Notes: generated by a model not told the origin, from the letters alone. A DNA stretch of 64,000 bases from Bacillota bacterium (GCA_023407575.1 JAEYLX010000049.1:372001-436000), one strand, 5' to 3'. Counted from the first letter of the stretch, positions 26,925 through 36,210 are shown. Made by a program: numbers and translations.

Positions 26925-27806
26925 ATGACTTTATCAACTTTTTTACAGCATACTTTAACAGGGGTATCCCTTGGAGGAGCATATGCACTTATTGCCATAG
27001 GATATACTATGGTATATGGCATACTTCGCCTTATTAACTTTGCTCATGGCGATATTTTTATGATGGCGGGCTACTTTATGATTTTCTCTATGGTAACCTT
27101 ACCTTGGTGGATTGCTATACCTGTTGTATGTATACTTACTATCATTTTAGGTGTTCTGATTGAACGTGCCGCCTATAAGCCAATACGTAGTGCGCCTCGT
27201 ATGTCAATTATGATCTCTGCCATTGGCGTATCTTATTTACTACAGAACTTAGCAACTTATTTATTCACTGCTCTTCCACGTGCTTATCCAGAAATCCCAT
27301 TTCTCAAGAAAATATTTCATATAGGTAATATTTCATCCTCTATGGTTACTTTCCTTACACCGGTATTAACAATACTTTTGGTAATTGGTCTGATGTATTT
27401 AATTAATCATACTAAGGTCGGAATGGCAATGCGTGCCGTATCAAAAGATTTTGAGACTTCTCAACTGATGGGAATTCGAATTAATAAGACAATTAGTACA
27501 ACCTTTGTGATTGGCTCCTTACTTGCGGCAGTCGGCTCTATCTTGTATTTTACGGATCGTTCGTCAGTTACTCCTTTTAGTGGTACTCTCCCTGGATTGA
27601 AATGCTTTATAGCAGCCGTTCTTGGTGGTATCGGAAGTATACCTGGTGCTGTTGTCGGTGGCTTTATTATCGGAATTTGCGAGACCTTTCTAGTAGCTTT
27701 TGGGTATTCCACCTATAGCGATGCGTTTACATTTGTTTTATTAATTATCATTCTTCTCTTCCGTCCAACTGGCTTATTTGGCGAGAAGATGATCGATAAG
27801 GTATAG
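26925..27806 (+). CDS. livH: Branched-chain amino acid ABC permease LivH
   Basis: This polytopic membrane protein of about 293 residues has roughly eight helices. It begins TFLQHTLTGVSLGGAYALIAIGYTMVYGILRLINFAHGD, the classic LivH opening, and ends with the coupling and exit segments FIAAVLGGIGSIPGAVVGG and LLFRPTGLFGE. With LivM it forms the transmembrane pore. ATG 26925 has GGAGG seven bases upstream; an in-frame ATG at 26901 lacks one. It is followed by livM after 11 bases. Confidence 0.94.
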   Translation: MTLSTFLQHTLTGVSLGGAYALIAIGYTMVYGILRLINFAHGDIFMMAGYFMIFSMVTLPWWIAIPVVCILTIILGVLIERAAYKPIRSAPRMSIMISAIGVSYLLQNLATYLFTALPRAYPEIPFLKKIFHIGNISSSMVTFLTPVLTILLVIGLMYLINHTKVGMAMRAVSKDFETSQLMGIRINKTISTTFVIGSLLAAVGSILYFTDRSSVTPFSGTLPGLKCFIAAVLGGIGSIPGAVVGGFIIGICETFLVAFGYSTYSDAFTFVLLIIILLFRPTGLFGEKMIDKV

Positions 27807-27817
27807 GGAGGCCAAGT

Positions 27818-28930
27818 ATGAAGAAATCTAAAAATCTAATCTTAACCGCCATTCTTGGTATAGTAATACTAGTCCTATTGTTCATTCTGGAAAAGAATAA
27901 GATGCAATTTGGAATGGCTTATACCGTATTACAAAAAGGTATGATATTGGCTATTGTGGCTGTATCAATGAACCTTGTTACTGGTTTCACCGGCTTATTT
28001 TCCTTAGGACAAGCTGGCTTTATGGCAATTGGTGCCTATGTTACAGCCATTTTCTTAATACCGGCAGAAGACATGGAAAGAGTATATTATATCAGCGGTG
28101 TTTCTCCTGTGGTGATGAACTTTAAGAATTGGTTGGAAGCAGGTCCTGCCTTCTTACAACCTTTGCTGCCCTATACGGCATTAATCGTCGGTGGTCTGGT
28201 TGCAGCTTTGTTTGCAGCGATAATAGGCTTTCCCGTTCTACGTCTGAAGAGCGATTACCTTGCAATAGCGACCCTTGGCTTCTCTGAAATTGTAAGAGCT
28301 ATCATTTCAAGTCCTCAAATGGATAAGATAACAAACGGTTCCTATGGTTTAAAGAATATTCCTGGTTTTGGCTCTATTATTGAAACCTTTGCCATTATGG
28401 CAGTATGTATAGCATTAATGGTCCTCCTGCTTCGCAGTACTTACGGACGTGCTTTTCGTGCAATTCGTGAGGATGAAATTGCTGCAGAAGCAATGGGAAT
28501 TAACTTAGCCTCACATAAGCAATTATCATTTATCATCGGCTCCTTTTTCTCAGCTGTTAGCGGTGGTATGCTGGCAATGTTTATGCGCTCCATTGACAGT
28601 AGAACCTTTAGCGTATCCTTAACCTATGATATTTTACTTATTGTTGTAATTGGAGGAATTGGAAGTGTTACAGGTAGCGTTATTGCCGCCCTTATCGTAA
28701 CAGCAAGTAAGGAATGGTGGTTACGTTTCTTTGATAATCCACTCTTTATTGGAGATTTCCAAGTTCCATTATTCCGCACCGGTTTTAGAATGGTTGTTTT
28801 CTCTGTAATCCTTGTATTAGTAGTTCTCTTCTATCAACGAGGAATTATGGGTAAGAATGAATTCTCCTGGGCTGGCCTAGGTCGATTGTTCAAGAGACTC
28901 CTACGAAAGAGAGGTGCTAAAAATGCCTAA
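27818..28930 (+). CDS. livM: Branched-chain amino acid ABC permease LivM
   Basis: This 370-residue inner-membrane protein has about ten helices and forms the other half of the pore. Family blocks include AVSMNLVTGFTGLFSLGQAGFMAIGAYVTA, PVLRLKSDYLAIATLGFSEI (the ATPase-coupling region), RAIREDEIAAEAMGIN and IGGIGSVTGSVIAALIVT. The ribosome site is GGGAGG. It overlaps livG by eight bases, which suggests translational coupling. Confidence 0.94.
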   Translation: MKKSKNLILTAILGIVILVLLFILEKNKMQFGMAYTVLQKGMILAIVAVSMNLVTGFTGLFSLGQAGFMAIGAYVTAIFLIPAEDMERVYYISGVSPVVMNFKNWLEAGPAFLQPLLPYTALIVGGLVAALFAAIIGFPVLRLKSDYLAIATLGFSEIVRAIISSPQMDKITNGSYGLKNIPGFGSIIETFAIMAVCIALMVLLLRSTYGRAFRAIREDEIAAEAMGINLASHKQLSFIIGSFFSAVSGGMLAMFMRSIDSRTFSVSLTYDILLIVVIGGIGSVTGSVIAALIVTASKEWWLRFFDNPLFIGDFQVPLFRTGFRMVVFSVILVLVVLFYQRGIMGKNEFSWAGLGRLFKRLLRKRGAKNA

Positions 28931-29771
28931 TACAATTCTTAGTGTAAAAGATATTACAATGCAATTTGGTGGTGTCGTGGCAGTGGATAGTCTCTCTCTG
29001 GATGTTCATCAGAATGAAATTGTGTCCCTGATTGGTCCAAATGGCGCTGGAAAAACCACAGCTTTCAATGTTATCACTGGTGTATACGCTCCGACGAATG
29101 GAGCTGTGTATTTTAAAGATAACATGATTACCAGTAACTTCCCTAAGAGCAATATGAAAAAGTTGTATGCAGGGCAAAACAGAGGTGTATATACTACAAC
29201 CATGAGAAAGACTCCGGACCAGATTACCAAACTAGGCGTTGCCAGAACCTTTCAAAATATTCGTTTATTCAAGGAGTTAACTGCCTTTGATAATGTATTA
29301 ATTGCAAAGCATATGAGATATAAGGCAAATTTTGTTACTGCAACTCTAGGTATTAATCATAAAGAGGAAAAGCAGATGCGTGAAGAGACCATGCAGCTTC
29401 TTGATATCTTAGGCTTGACCTCTGTAAAAGATGAAATTGCAAGCTCCCTTCCTTATGGTCAGCAGCGCCACTTAGAGATTGCCAGAGCTCTTGCGACAAA
29501 GCCGGAACTACTTCTGCTTGACGAACCTGCTGCAGGTATGAATCCACAGGAAACCGATGAATTAACAACCTTTATCTATGATGTACGCAAGAAATTTAAC
29601 CTTACTGTTTTTATGATTGAACATCACATGGATCTTGTTATGGACATTTCTGATCGTATCTATGTATTGGATTTTGGTAAATTGATTGCTTCAGGTACAC
29701 CGGAGGAAATCCAGAATAATCAACGTGTAATTGAAGCATATTTGGGGGTACAAGAAGATGACGAAGAATAA
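28923..29771 (+). CDS. livG: Branched-chain amino acid ABC ATPase LivG
   Basis: This cytoplasmic ATPase has about 282 residues, with Walker A GPNGAGKTT (about 38-46), an unusually long insertion between beta strands (SNMKKLYAGQ to KTPDQITKLG) before the Q-loop region VARTFQNIRLF, a signature written SLPYGQQRHLEIARAL, Walker B LLLLDEPAAGMNP and H-loop IEHHMD. The signature LPYGQQ instead of LSGGQ is normal for LivG. ATG 28923 is preferred over GTG 28914, which overlaps its own ribosome site. It overlaps livF by 14 bases. Confidence 0.94.
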   Translation: MPNTILSVKDITMQFGGVVAVDSLSLDVHQNEIVSLIGPNGAGKTTAFNVITGVYAPTNGAVYFKDNMITSNFPKSNMKKLYAGQNRGVYTTTMRKTPDQITKLGVARTFQNIRLFKELTAFDNVLIAKHMRYKANFVTATLGINHKEEKQMREETMQLLDILGLTSVKDEIASSLPYGQQRHLEIARALATKPELLLLDEPAAGMNPQETDELTTFIYDVRKKFNLTVFMIEHHMDLVMDISDRIYVLDFGKLIASGTPEEIQNNQRVIEAYLGVQEDDEE

Positions 29772-30483
29772 TTTATTAACCCTTGAAAATCTGTCTGTAT
29801 CCTACGGTGGTATTCGCGCCGTTAAGGGTATCAGCTTAACTGTTCCCGAAGGAGAAATCGTAACTCTAATTGGTGCCAACGGTGCGGGTAAAAGTACCAT
29901 TCTACGTGCCGTCTCCGGTTTAGTTAAAGCAGAGACTGGAAGAATTATATATAAGAACGAGGACATTACCGGAAAGCCTACTACTACCATTGTTGAGAGA
30001 GGTATTACACTTGTTCCCGAAGGGCGACGTGTATTTCCCGATCTTACCGTTTTAGAGAACATAAAAATCGGTGCCTATCTTCGTAAGGATAGTCTGGAAG
30101 ATGATATTAACTGGATCTATAAACTATTTCCGAGACTTCAAGAACGTTCCTGGCAGATGGCCGGAACTCTATCTGGTGGTGAGCAACAAATGTTAGCCGT
30201 TGGTCGTGCACTTATGAGTAAACCAAAGCTAATTATGATGGACGAACCCTCCCTTGGTCTTGCACCTATCATAGTTAATGATATTATGAATATTATTAAA
30301 ACAGTTAATAAAGCTGGTGTAACCATACTTTTAGTTGAACAAAATGCAAACCTGGCATTGAAAATTGCTCACACTGGTTATGTATGTGAGACCGGAAGTA
30401 TTACTCTGCGGGGTACTGGTATGGAGCTGTTGAATGATGACAGCGTAAAAGCAGCTTATCTTGGTAAGTCAAAAAAGAAATAG
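29758..30483 (+). CDS. livF: Branched-chain amino acid ABC ATPase LivF
   Basis: This second ATPase of the transporter has about 241 residues, with Walker A GANGAGKST, FPDLTVLENIKIGAYLR, signature LSGGEQQMLAVGRAL, Walker B LIMMDEPSLGLAP and H-loop LVEQNANLAL. The start ATG 29758 lies inside the end of livG behind GGGGGT. Upstream in-frame codons (29731) are not supported. It is the last gene of the operon, closed by the strong terminator at 30499-30550. Confidence 0.94.
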   Translation: MTKNNLLTLENLSVSYGGIRAVKGISLTVPEGEIVTLIGANGAGKSTILRAVSGLVKAETGRIIYKNEDITGKPTTTIVERGITLVPEGRRVFPDLTVLENIKIGAYLRKDSLEDDINWIYKLFPRLQERSWQMAGTLSGGEQQMLAVGRALMSKPKLIMMDEPSLGLAPIIVNDIMNIIKTVNKAGVTILLVEQNANLALKIAHTGYVCETGSITLRGTGMELLNDDSVKAAYLGKSKKK

Positions 30484-30498
30484 GAAATAGGAATATAG

Positions 30499-30550
30499 AA
30501 AAAGAACCATATTTTTCAGACCTGTTGGTAAGAAAAATATGGTTCTTTTT
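30499..30550. terminator. Strong bidirectional terminator of the liv operon
   Basis: AAAAAGAACCATATTTTTC (30499-30517) pairs over 19 bp with its perfect complement at 30532-30550, flanked by A on one side and T on the other. It can end livF on the plus strand and the LTA-synthase-family gene (ending at 30589) on the minus strand. Confidence 0.9.
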
Positions 30551-30588
30551 GATGACATATGAAACGAATTTTCGCTTCATATTATTAA

Positions 30589-32745
30589 TTATTCCATATA
30601 GCTTAAATAGTCCTCTACTGGTGTTATTACAGTGGGTTGATAAGGCTCACTTTGACTTAGTACCGTCCCGCCATCCGTTGCCTGTGCCACTGTTATGCTA
30701 ACATCAGTAATATCTTCCATCGGCAGGGTTAAAGTATTCTCATCCACATAGGTGGTATCCTTAGCATCCTCACCAAAATATACCACACTACTTGGTGTAA
30801 AGTTCTCACCAGAGACAACCAACATATCCTGCACCTTCGATACCTGATTAATCTTTACATCCAAGATACCCATCTTCATCTGTGTCGGTTCGTAAGGATT
30901 CACTCCACCGTATACGAACTTATCACCATAAAGCATATCATATTGAAGCATCTTGAGATCTTCTTCATAGGTAGGGCTATTGCTAAGTCTCTGATGAAAC
31001 TGCGTTAGAATTCCATCTTCGTATCCAATCAATCCCATTACATAAGGACTTAACTGATACGCATTTAGGTCTTTTTGCTGTTTCTCTATCGGGAAGTTAC
31101 TCCAGATAACATATTCGGTCTGGAACTTATTTGCGTTAATTACATCCTCTTCCTCAAAGGATAGTGGTGGGAGATGGTCTCCGTATAATACAAGTACAGT
31201 TGGCTCATCATATGTTGAAAGTTTATCCACTAAATTTCCTACAAACTTATCAGTTTCATTTAATTGATTTACATAATATTGAATTTCATTTAAATGAGCT
31301 TCTGATACTGCAGTCTCTTCACTTTCAAGATATTCCTCTGCGCTCTCCTTTGGAATACCTAATTCCAGTCTCTTATCCGGATCCTCATATACGCTAATAA
31401 TATTTTCTTTTATTGGTGTATGCTGATAGATTCCGTGTGATTGAACTGTAATGGTATAAATAAAGTCGCGCGCTTCATCAGCTTCAAGTGCCTTAAAGAT
31501 TTCTCCTTCTAAAACTTGATCTTTTGTCCATCCTGTTGGATTGCTCTCTCTTTCATTCATATATTCAAGAGACACAAAGTTATTAAACCCTAGCATTGGT
31601 AGAACTGCATTCCTTCTATAGAAGGTTCCTGTATTATTATGAAGGATAGAGCTTCGATATCCTCTCGCTGCAAGATCATAACAAATACTCTCACTGGTTG
31701 TTGATTGTAAAATTGTACGATATGGATACTCTCCAGTACCAAAGAAATTGAGGCTCATACTTGAAATAATCTCAAATTCTGTATTTACTGTTCCTGCACC
31801 ATAAGCTGGTACGGTTAGATATCCGTGAGAATAGTTTTCTTTTAAATTCGTAAAATTCGGTACTGGATTTTCAGAGAAGGAATAGTCCAGTAAATTGTTC
31901 ACATCAAAGAAGGATTCTAACTGTATCATAATAATATTTGGTTTAACTTCAGCTTGCGCATCTGCCTGTGTTGTTATACCGTTCTCATCATCCACGAGGG
32001 TATCCTTTGATGCATTTTTAATATCCTGTAAAATTCTATCAATTTCTTCTTCCGAGTAATTATCTGGTTTGCTAATACCACGTTCAATTACACTGTTTGA
32101 GAAGCAATAAGCAAAACCATAATCCTCATAAGCATCTGGAAGATTATCAAAATCTTCAGAAAGAGCACTTACCTTCAAGGCGAAGGTTGATAAGAAAATC
32201 ATCGATACCGAGGTTACACCTATAATTAATAAAGGAAGTCTAAACTGGATTTTATATTTCTTAAATTTTCTAAACATAAATAACATTACTGCAACAATTG
32301 ACAGGAGTACTACTGATATTAAAACCATTTTCACTGTATCCAAATATACGGATATAATACTAAATACTGATTTTAACAGGTAGAAATCCATTGCTGTTAA
32401 CGGGGTGGAGCGGTAACCCAGAATAATAAAGTTTGCAATACCAAGTCCTAACCATATTACCGTGAATAACACCAAAGTAAAATTACGTTTTGGAAAGAGC
32501 ATGGAGATTGTTAACGTAAATAATACTATCAAAATATTAAAAAGAAACATTACAGGATTTTCAACAATAAAATAGAATCCTTGTGTTATAGAACGACGAC
32601 TTAACATCTCAATCAATAACACTATAATTGAAGATAAACCTATAAGGCTTAAAATCGTATGTTTACCTAGTAGTTTTTGAAAAGAGCCTTGAGCAGCAGC
32701 CCTTTCTTCTGTCTTTCTAATTCTGTTTTTATTCATAAATGACAT
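30589..32745 (-). CDS. LTA synthase-family phosphoglycerol transferase with C-terminal IPT-like domain
   Basis: This 718-residue protein has five helices in the first about 200 residues, then an extracellular sulfatase/alkaline-phosphatase-fold domain. MIQLESFFDV and YGAGTVNTEFEI supply the metal-binding Glu and the catalytic Thr, and VLYGDHLPPL supplies later metal ligands. LtaS-type enzymes polymerise glycerol phosphate from phosphatidylglycerol onto a glycolipid, or modify wall polymers. The last about 90 residues (VSKVQDMLVVSGENFTPSSV, then VVYFGED) look like an IPT/TIG immunoglobulin-like fold, which ordinary LtaS lacks. A candidate promoter lies at 32768-32796. Whether it makes lipoteichoic acid or decorates another polymer is open. 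Confidence 0.85.
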   Translation of the reverse strand: MSFMNKNRIRKTEERAAAQGSFQKLLGKHTILSLIGLSSIIVLLIEMLSRRSITQGFYFIVENPVMFLFNILIVLFTLTISMLFPKRNFTLVLFTVIWLGLGIANFIILGYRSTPLTAMDFYLLKSVFSIISVYLDTVKMVLISVVLLSIVAVMLFMFRKFKKYKIQFRLPLLIIGVTSVSMIFLSTFALKVSALSEDFDNLPDAYEDYGFAYCFSNSVIERGISKPDNYSEEEIDRILQDIKNASKDTLVDDENGITTQADAQAEVKPNIIMIQLESFFDVNNLLDYSFSENPVPNFTNLKENYSHGYLTVPAYGAGTVNTEFEIISSMSLNFFGTGEYPYRTILQSTTSESICYDLAARGYRSSILHNNTGTFYRRNAVLPMLGFNNFVSLEYMNERESNPTGWTKDQVLEGEIFKALEADEARDFIYTITVQSHGIYQHTPIKENIISVYEDPDKRLELGIPKESAEEYLESEETAVSEAHLNEIQYYVNQLNETDKFVGNLVDKLSTYDEPTVLVLYGDHLPPLSFEEEDVINANKFQTEYVIWSNFPIEKQQKDLNAYQLSPYVMGLIGYEDGILTQFHQRLSNSPTYEEDLKMLQYDMLYGDKFVYGGVNPYEPTQMKMGILDVKINQVSKVQDMLVVSGENFTPSSVVYFGEDAKDTTYVDENTLTLPMEDITDVSITVAQATDGGTVLSQSEPYQPTVITPVEDYLSYME

Positions 32746-32767
32746 ATCTATCTCAACTCACTTTTCT

Positions 32768-32796
32768 TTATAATAGTTTTACAATTTACATTTCAA
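32768..32796 (-). promoter_or_regulatory. Candidate promoter of the LTA synthase-family gene
   Basis: On the complement: TTGAAA (32796-32791), a 17-base spacer and TTATAA (32773-32768, with TATAAA one base on). It is 23 bases before the start codon. The rest of 32746-33060 is AT-rich with no gene seen. Confidence 0.45.
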
Positions 32797-33063
32797 AAAA
32801 ATTTCACATAGTTCTTACATCAGCAAGATTATATCACTCAAATTTTTATTCGTCAAATTAAACTAACATTAAAATTCATTAGAATTATAAATATTTCCCA
32901 TTATTTATTGTAATAACTGATAAGAGAACTAAATGTAACTATATTAACCTGACTTTTGCATAAAAATTCCAAGGGTGTTCTCCTTAGCAGGTTCCTTATA
33001 CTTTGAAGGGGTGTGCACCTTTACTATATGTTTATAGCAGCAGGAAAATGTATTCTCTAACAC

Positions 33064-33106
33064 AAAAAAATACCAGCCCTGGTAATTTATTAGCTGGTAT
33101 TTTTTA
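33064..33106 (-). terminator. Terminator of the TerC gene
   Basis: AAAAAATACCAGC (33065-33077) pairs with GCTGGTATTTTTT (33093-33105). On the minus strand the stem ends in a run of T, 17 bases past the terC stop codon. Confidence 0.85.
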
Positions 33107-33122
33107 CATATACTATATTTTA

Positions 33123-33965
33123 TTATTCTGAGTCGCTCCCCAAAGCAATATTTTTTGTAAATGCTAAAGAAGCAATGATGCTAAGGGCTAATATAGAGAA
33201 AATAATAACCAAGGACATCTCTACCGGTATGTGGATATCAAAGAATAGTACGGCTAATTTCACACCAGTAAAAGTTAATATTAAAGCCACGCCATATTTC
33301 ACATATTTAAACTTCTCATGAAGTTTGCCAAGTAAAAAGTACATATTACGAAGTCCAAGAATTGCAAATATATTGGAGGTATACACAATGAACGTATCTG
33401 TAGTTATTGAAAATATAGCAGGAATCGAATCTATTGCAAATAAAATATCAGTAAACTCAATTAAAATTAGGATTGCAAATAAAGGTGTTGCATATAGTAC
33501 TTTATTTTTTTTAACAAAGAATTTTTCACCGTGGAGTTGGTCTGTTACAGGAATAACCTTTCCCAATAACTTTATAATTTTACTGTCTTTTACATTGTCT
33601 TCTTCATCCTTCTTAAGCATCATTTTGACACCGCTTATGATAAGGATGGCACCAAATATATAAAGCACCCAGTGGAACATATTAACAATTGTAATTCCAA
33701 GTAAAACAAAGATGAATCTTAAAACAATAGCACCGGCTATACCGTAATTTAATACTCTTCTTTGGTGCTCTGGCTTAATTCCAAAGCTGGAAAAAACCAT
33801 AATAAACAAAAACAGGTTGTCGATACTAAGACTTTGCTCAATTACATATCCACCTAGGAATTCAAACGCCTTTTGCTGCCCCATAAAAATGTAGATACCC
33901 ACATTAAAACATAATGCTAAACCAACCCAAAACCCTACCCATGATAATGCTTTCTTTGTTGACAA
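33123..33965 (-). CDS. TerC-family integral membrane protein under Mn2+ riboswitch control
   Basis: This 280-residue protein has seven to eight helices. Characteristic TerC features are IEQSLSIDNLFLFIMVFSSFG in the second helix and FTDILFAIDSIPAIFSITTDTFIVYTSNIFAILGLRNMYF, both with conserved membrane Asp/Glu residues thought to handle metal ions. Related proteins (Alx/MeeY/YkoY) export Mn2+ or load it onto exported enzymes. A yybP-ykoY aptamer upstream supports a manganese role. TTG is the start codon, chosen because GGAGG lies eight bases before it and gives MSTKKALSW. Confidence 0.9.
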   Translation of the reverse strand: MSTKKALSWVGFWVGLALCFNVGIYIFMGQQKAFEFLGGYVIEQSLSIDNLFLFIMVFSSFGIKPEHQRRVLNYGIAGAIVLRFIFVLLGITIVNMFHWVLYIFGAILIISGVKMMLKKDEEDNVKDSKIIKLLGKVIPVTDQLHGEKFFVKKNKVLYATPLFAILILIEFTDILFAIDSIPAIFSITTDTFIVYTSNIFAILGLRNMYFLLGKLHEKFKYVKYGVALILTFTGVKLAVLFFDIHIPVEMSLVIIFSILALSIIASLAFTKNIALGSDSE

Positions 33966-34098
33966 TGAAAAATCCTCCTTATTATAAGTACTTCTGTTTC
34001 AGGGTTGTGCTGCCAATAATAGCAGTCATAGCGATGGCATTCAGAAGCTGTTCCTTCGAACGAATTAAGAATAGTTACTATATCTTATGCCAAAAAAA

Positions 34099-34120
34099 GA
34101 GTCAGCATGCTGACACTTTT
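34099..34120 (-). terminator. Second terminator in the TerC leader
   Basis: GTCAGCATGCTGAC (34101-34114) is a perfect palindrome flanked on the complement by AAAAAG before and CTTTTTTT after, a classic intrinsic terminator. It lies between the riboswitch terminator and terC, with a further small hairpin (AGGATAA / TTATCCT, 34130-34150) between. Two terminators in series upstream of one gene is unusual. Confidence 0.65.
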
Positions 34121-34157
34121 TAATCGTTCGAGGATAAGGACACTTTATCCTACTACA

Positions 34158-34209
34158 TAAAAAAGACTTTTAATATAACCTTAAAGCTTAAAGTTATATT
34201 AAAAGTCTT
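34158..34209 (-). terminator. Riboswitch-coupled terminator
   Basis: AAGACTTTTAATATAAC (34163-34179) and its perfect 17-base complement (34193-34209) form a stem followed by six T on the minus strand. The upstream arm shares the AAGAC end of the aptamer core (GCAAGAC), so ligand-stabilised aptamer and terminator stem compete, as expected of a transcriptional ON switch. Confidence 0.8.
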
Positions 34210-34290
34210 GCTATCCATCATTGGAGAATAAAGCCAGGCAATCGTATCCGCCGGTTGTTGACTTTATCACTTATTAGCTACTCCCTTTCA
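34203..34290 (-). ncRNA. yybP-ykoY manganese riboswitch aptamer
   Basis: On the complement the leader reads GGGAGTAGC (34285-34277), a variable arm with GTCAACAACCGGC and GATTGCCTGGC, then GCAAGAC (34211-34205). The 5' GGGAGTAGC and 3' AGCAAGAC blocks are the hallmark of the yybP-ykoY class, whose ligand is Mn2+. It starts a few bases after the predicted transcription start and precedes a terC gene, one of the commonest partners of this class. Boundaries are approximate. Confidence 0.85.
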
Positions 34291-34298
34291 ACTTTTTT

Positions 34299-34328
34299 AG
34301 TATATCATGTCAAAAATCAGCATGTCAA
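34299..34328 (-). promoter_or_regulatory. Promoter of the riboswitch-terC transcript
   Basis: On the complement: perfect TTGACA (34328-34323), an 18-base spacer and TATACT (34304-34299). It places the transcription start about ten bases before the riboswitch. Confidence 0.7.
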
Positions 34329-34510
34329 TGGTTATATAATTCACAAAGTTGACCAGTGCCAATACAAAAATTCCGACATATTATGATATTAGATTAATTG
34401 TATTTGGTGCTTGCTTCTATCTAATGATACCTCATACTTCTACTAATCCCGTACCTGATAAATATTATTTATAATGACTATTAACTAAATTTAAAGAAAG
34501 GATAAATCCT

Positions 34511-36160
34511 ATGGCACTCACTAAGTTTGTAGATGCCCTACCCATTCCAAAAGTTCTAAAACCAATGAAAAAAGAAGAGGATACTTCCTATTATAAAGTT
34601 ATTATGAAGGAATTTAAACAAAAGCTTCATCGCGATTTACCCCCCACTACTTTATGGGGCTATGATGGCATATACCCAGGTCCAACAATTGTTACAAATC
34701 GCGGCGAAAAGGTAAGAGTAAAATGGGAAAATAATTTACCTGTTTCAAGTCACTTGCTCCCCGTAGATACAACCGTTCACGGTGCAGGTCCCGATACTCC
34801 AAGGGTTAGAACCGTTGTTCACTTGCATGGAGCCCATGTTGCACCAGATAGTGACGGCTACCCTGAATCCTGGTTTACCAATGATTTTCAGATTGTTGGT
34901 CCTACCTTCAAAAATAAAGTATATGAATACACCAACGATCAACGTGCCGCTACAATGTGGTATCACGACCACGCAATTGGAATAACCCGACTAAATGTAT
35001 ATGCCGGTCTTGCTGGTCTCTACCTTATCCATGATAAGCTGGAGCAAAGTCTCAATCTTCCCAGAGGTGAATATGATATTCCTCTCCTTATCCAAGATAA
35101 GACCTTCCAGGCAAATGGTGATTTATTCTATCCTGCGCAACCGGCAAATCCATCACCTACCCTGCCAAATCCATCACCTACCCTGCCAAATCCATCAATT
35201 GTTCCCGCCTTCTTCGGTGATACAATTCTAGTAAATGGTAAAGTATGGCCTTACCTGGAGGTAGAACCCAGAAAATACCGTTTTCGGTTTTTAGACGGTT
35301 CAAATGATAGATTTTACAATTTCACTTTAGATGCAGGTGTTGGCGGAGAACTTCCACCTTGGCTGCAAATTGGTACAGATGGCGGACTATTAGAGCGTCC
35401 TGTTCCATTAAGTCAATTAACTATGGCTCCGGCAGAACGTGCCGATGTCATTATTGACTTTAGTAAGTTTGCTGGAAAGACAATCCTCCTTAAGAATTCA
35501 CAAGCTCCAGTTGACCCTGAAACCACCGGACAGATACTTCAATTTAGAGTTACACTACCGCTTTCCTGCCCTGACACAAGTACAGTTCCTAGCTTTTTAA
35601 GCCCTATTCAACCCCTAAACGAAAGTGATGCTGTCAAAATACGTGATATGTTCTTTAGAGTTACACTCGACCAATATAATCGCCCTCATTTTATGCTAAA
35701 TGGCTTAATGTGGGATGATCCGGTAACCGAAAAGCCTGTGTTGGGAACCACAGAAGTATGGAATATCATTAATTCCGGACTAGGAACACACCCTATTCAC
35801 ATCCACCTAATACAATTTCAAATTATTAGCCAACAACCATTTGATGTTGCACTATATAATTCTACCGGTGAGCTTGTATTTACAGGTCCACCGCTTCCAC
35901 CACCTCCAAATGAACAAGGCTGGAAGGATACCGTACGATGCCCACCTGGCTTTGTTACAAAACTAATTATGCATTGGGACGGTTACCCAGGTGCATATGT
36001 ATGGCATTGTCATATTCTTGAGCATGAGGATTACGATATGATGCGACCAATAGAAGTGGAAAAGAATTGCTTATGGACGAAATGTAAAAAAATACTGGAG
36101 AGTGAGAAATTGCTTAAGACCATCTTCAACTACGGCAGTCAAAAAACAAAAGAAGAATAG
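34511..36160 (+). CDS. CotA-like multicopper oxidase (laccase), probable spore coat protein
   Basis: This 549-residue three-cupredoxin enzyme has no signal peptide. All copper motifs are present: HLHGAHV, WYHDHAIGITRLNVYAGLAG, HPIHIHLIQF and WHCHILEHEDYDMM, giving the type 1 and trinuclear copper ligands. It would oxidise phenolic or bilirubin-like substrates with O2. The overall layout matches Bacillus CotA of the outer spore coat, so a spore location is likely. A proline-rich loop near residue 215-230 is built from a 21-base tandem repeat. The next gene, 50 bases on, is probably co-expressed. An oxygen-using enzyme in an apparent anaerobe makes sense only in the dormant spore or as a metal oxidase. 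Confidence 0.93.
   Translation: MALTKFVDALPIPKVLKPMKKEEDTSYYKVIMKEFKQKLHRDLPPTTLWGYDGIYPGPTIVTNRGEKVRVKWENNLPVSSHLLPVDTTVHGAGPDTPRVRTVVHLHGAHVAPDSDGYPESWFTNDFQIVGPTFKNKVYEYTNDQRAATMWYHDHAIGITRLNVYAGLAGLYLIHDKLEQSLNLPRGEYDIPLLIQDKTFQANGDLFYPAQPANPSPTLPNPSPTLPNPSIVPAFFGDTILVNGKVWPYLEVEPRKYRFRFLDGSNDRFYNFTLDAGVGGELPPWLQIGTDGGLLERPVPLSQLTMAPAERADVIIDFSKFAGKTILLKNSQAPVDPETTGQILQFRVTLPLSCPDTSTVPSFLSPIQPLNESDAVKIRDMFFRVTLDQYNRPHFMLNGLMWDDPVTEKPVLGTTEVWNIINSGLGTHPIHIHLIQFQIISQQPFDVALYNSTGELVFTGPPLPPPPNEQGWKDTVRCPPGFVTKLIMHWDGYPGAYVWHCHILEHEDYDMMRPIEVEKNCLWTKCKKILESEKLLKTIFNYGSQKTKEE
35145..35197 (+). repeat. 21-base tandem repeat inside the laccase gene
   Basis: About 2.5 copies of a 21-base unit (CAAATCCATC then ACCTACCCTGC) encode repeated NPSPTLP heptapeptides in a surface loop. 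Units 1 and 2 are identical over 21 bases and the third is partial. Copy number is likely to vary between strains. Confidence 0.85.
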
Positions 36161-36210
36161 GTTCCACCTAGCGCTGGAATGAATATAAATATAACAGGAG
36201 GTGATTAACT

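Noticed and set aside
26888..27032. Short frame starting MSMKHECFWRTSHDF before livH
   Set aside because: It has a good ribosome site but overlaps the livH start in another frame and the peptide resembles no known leader; kept only as part of a finding.
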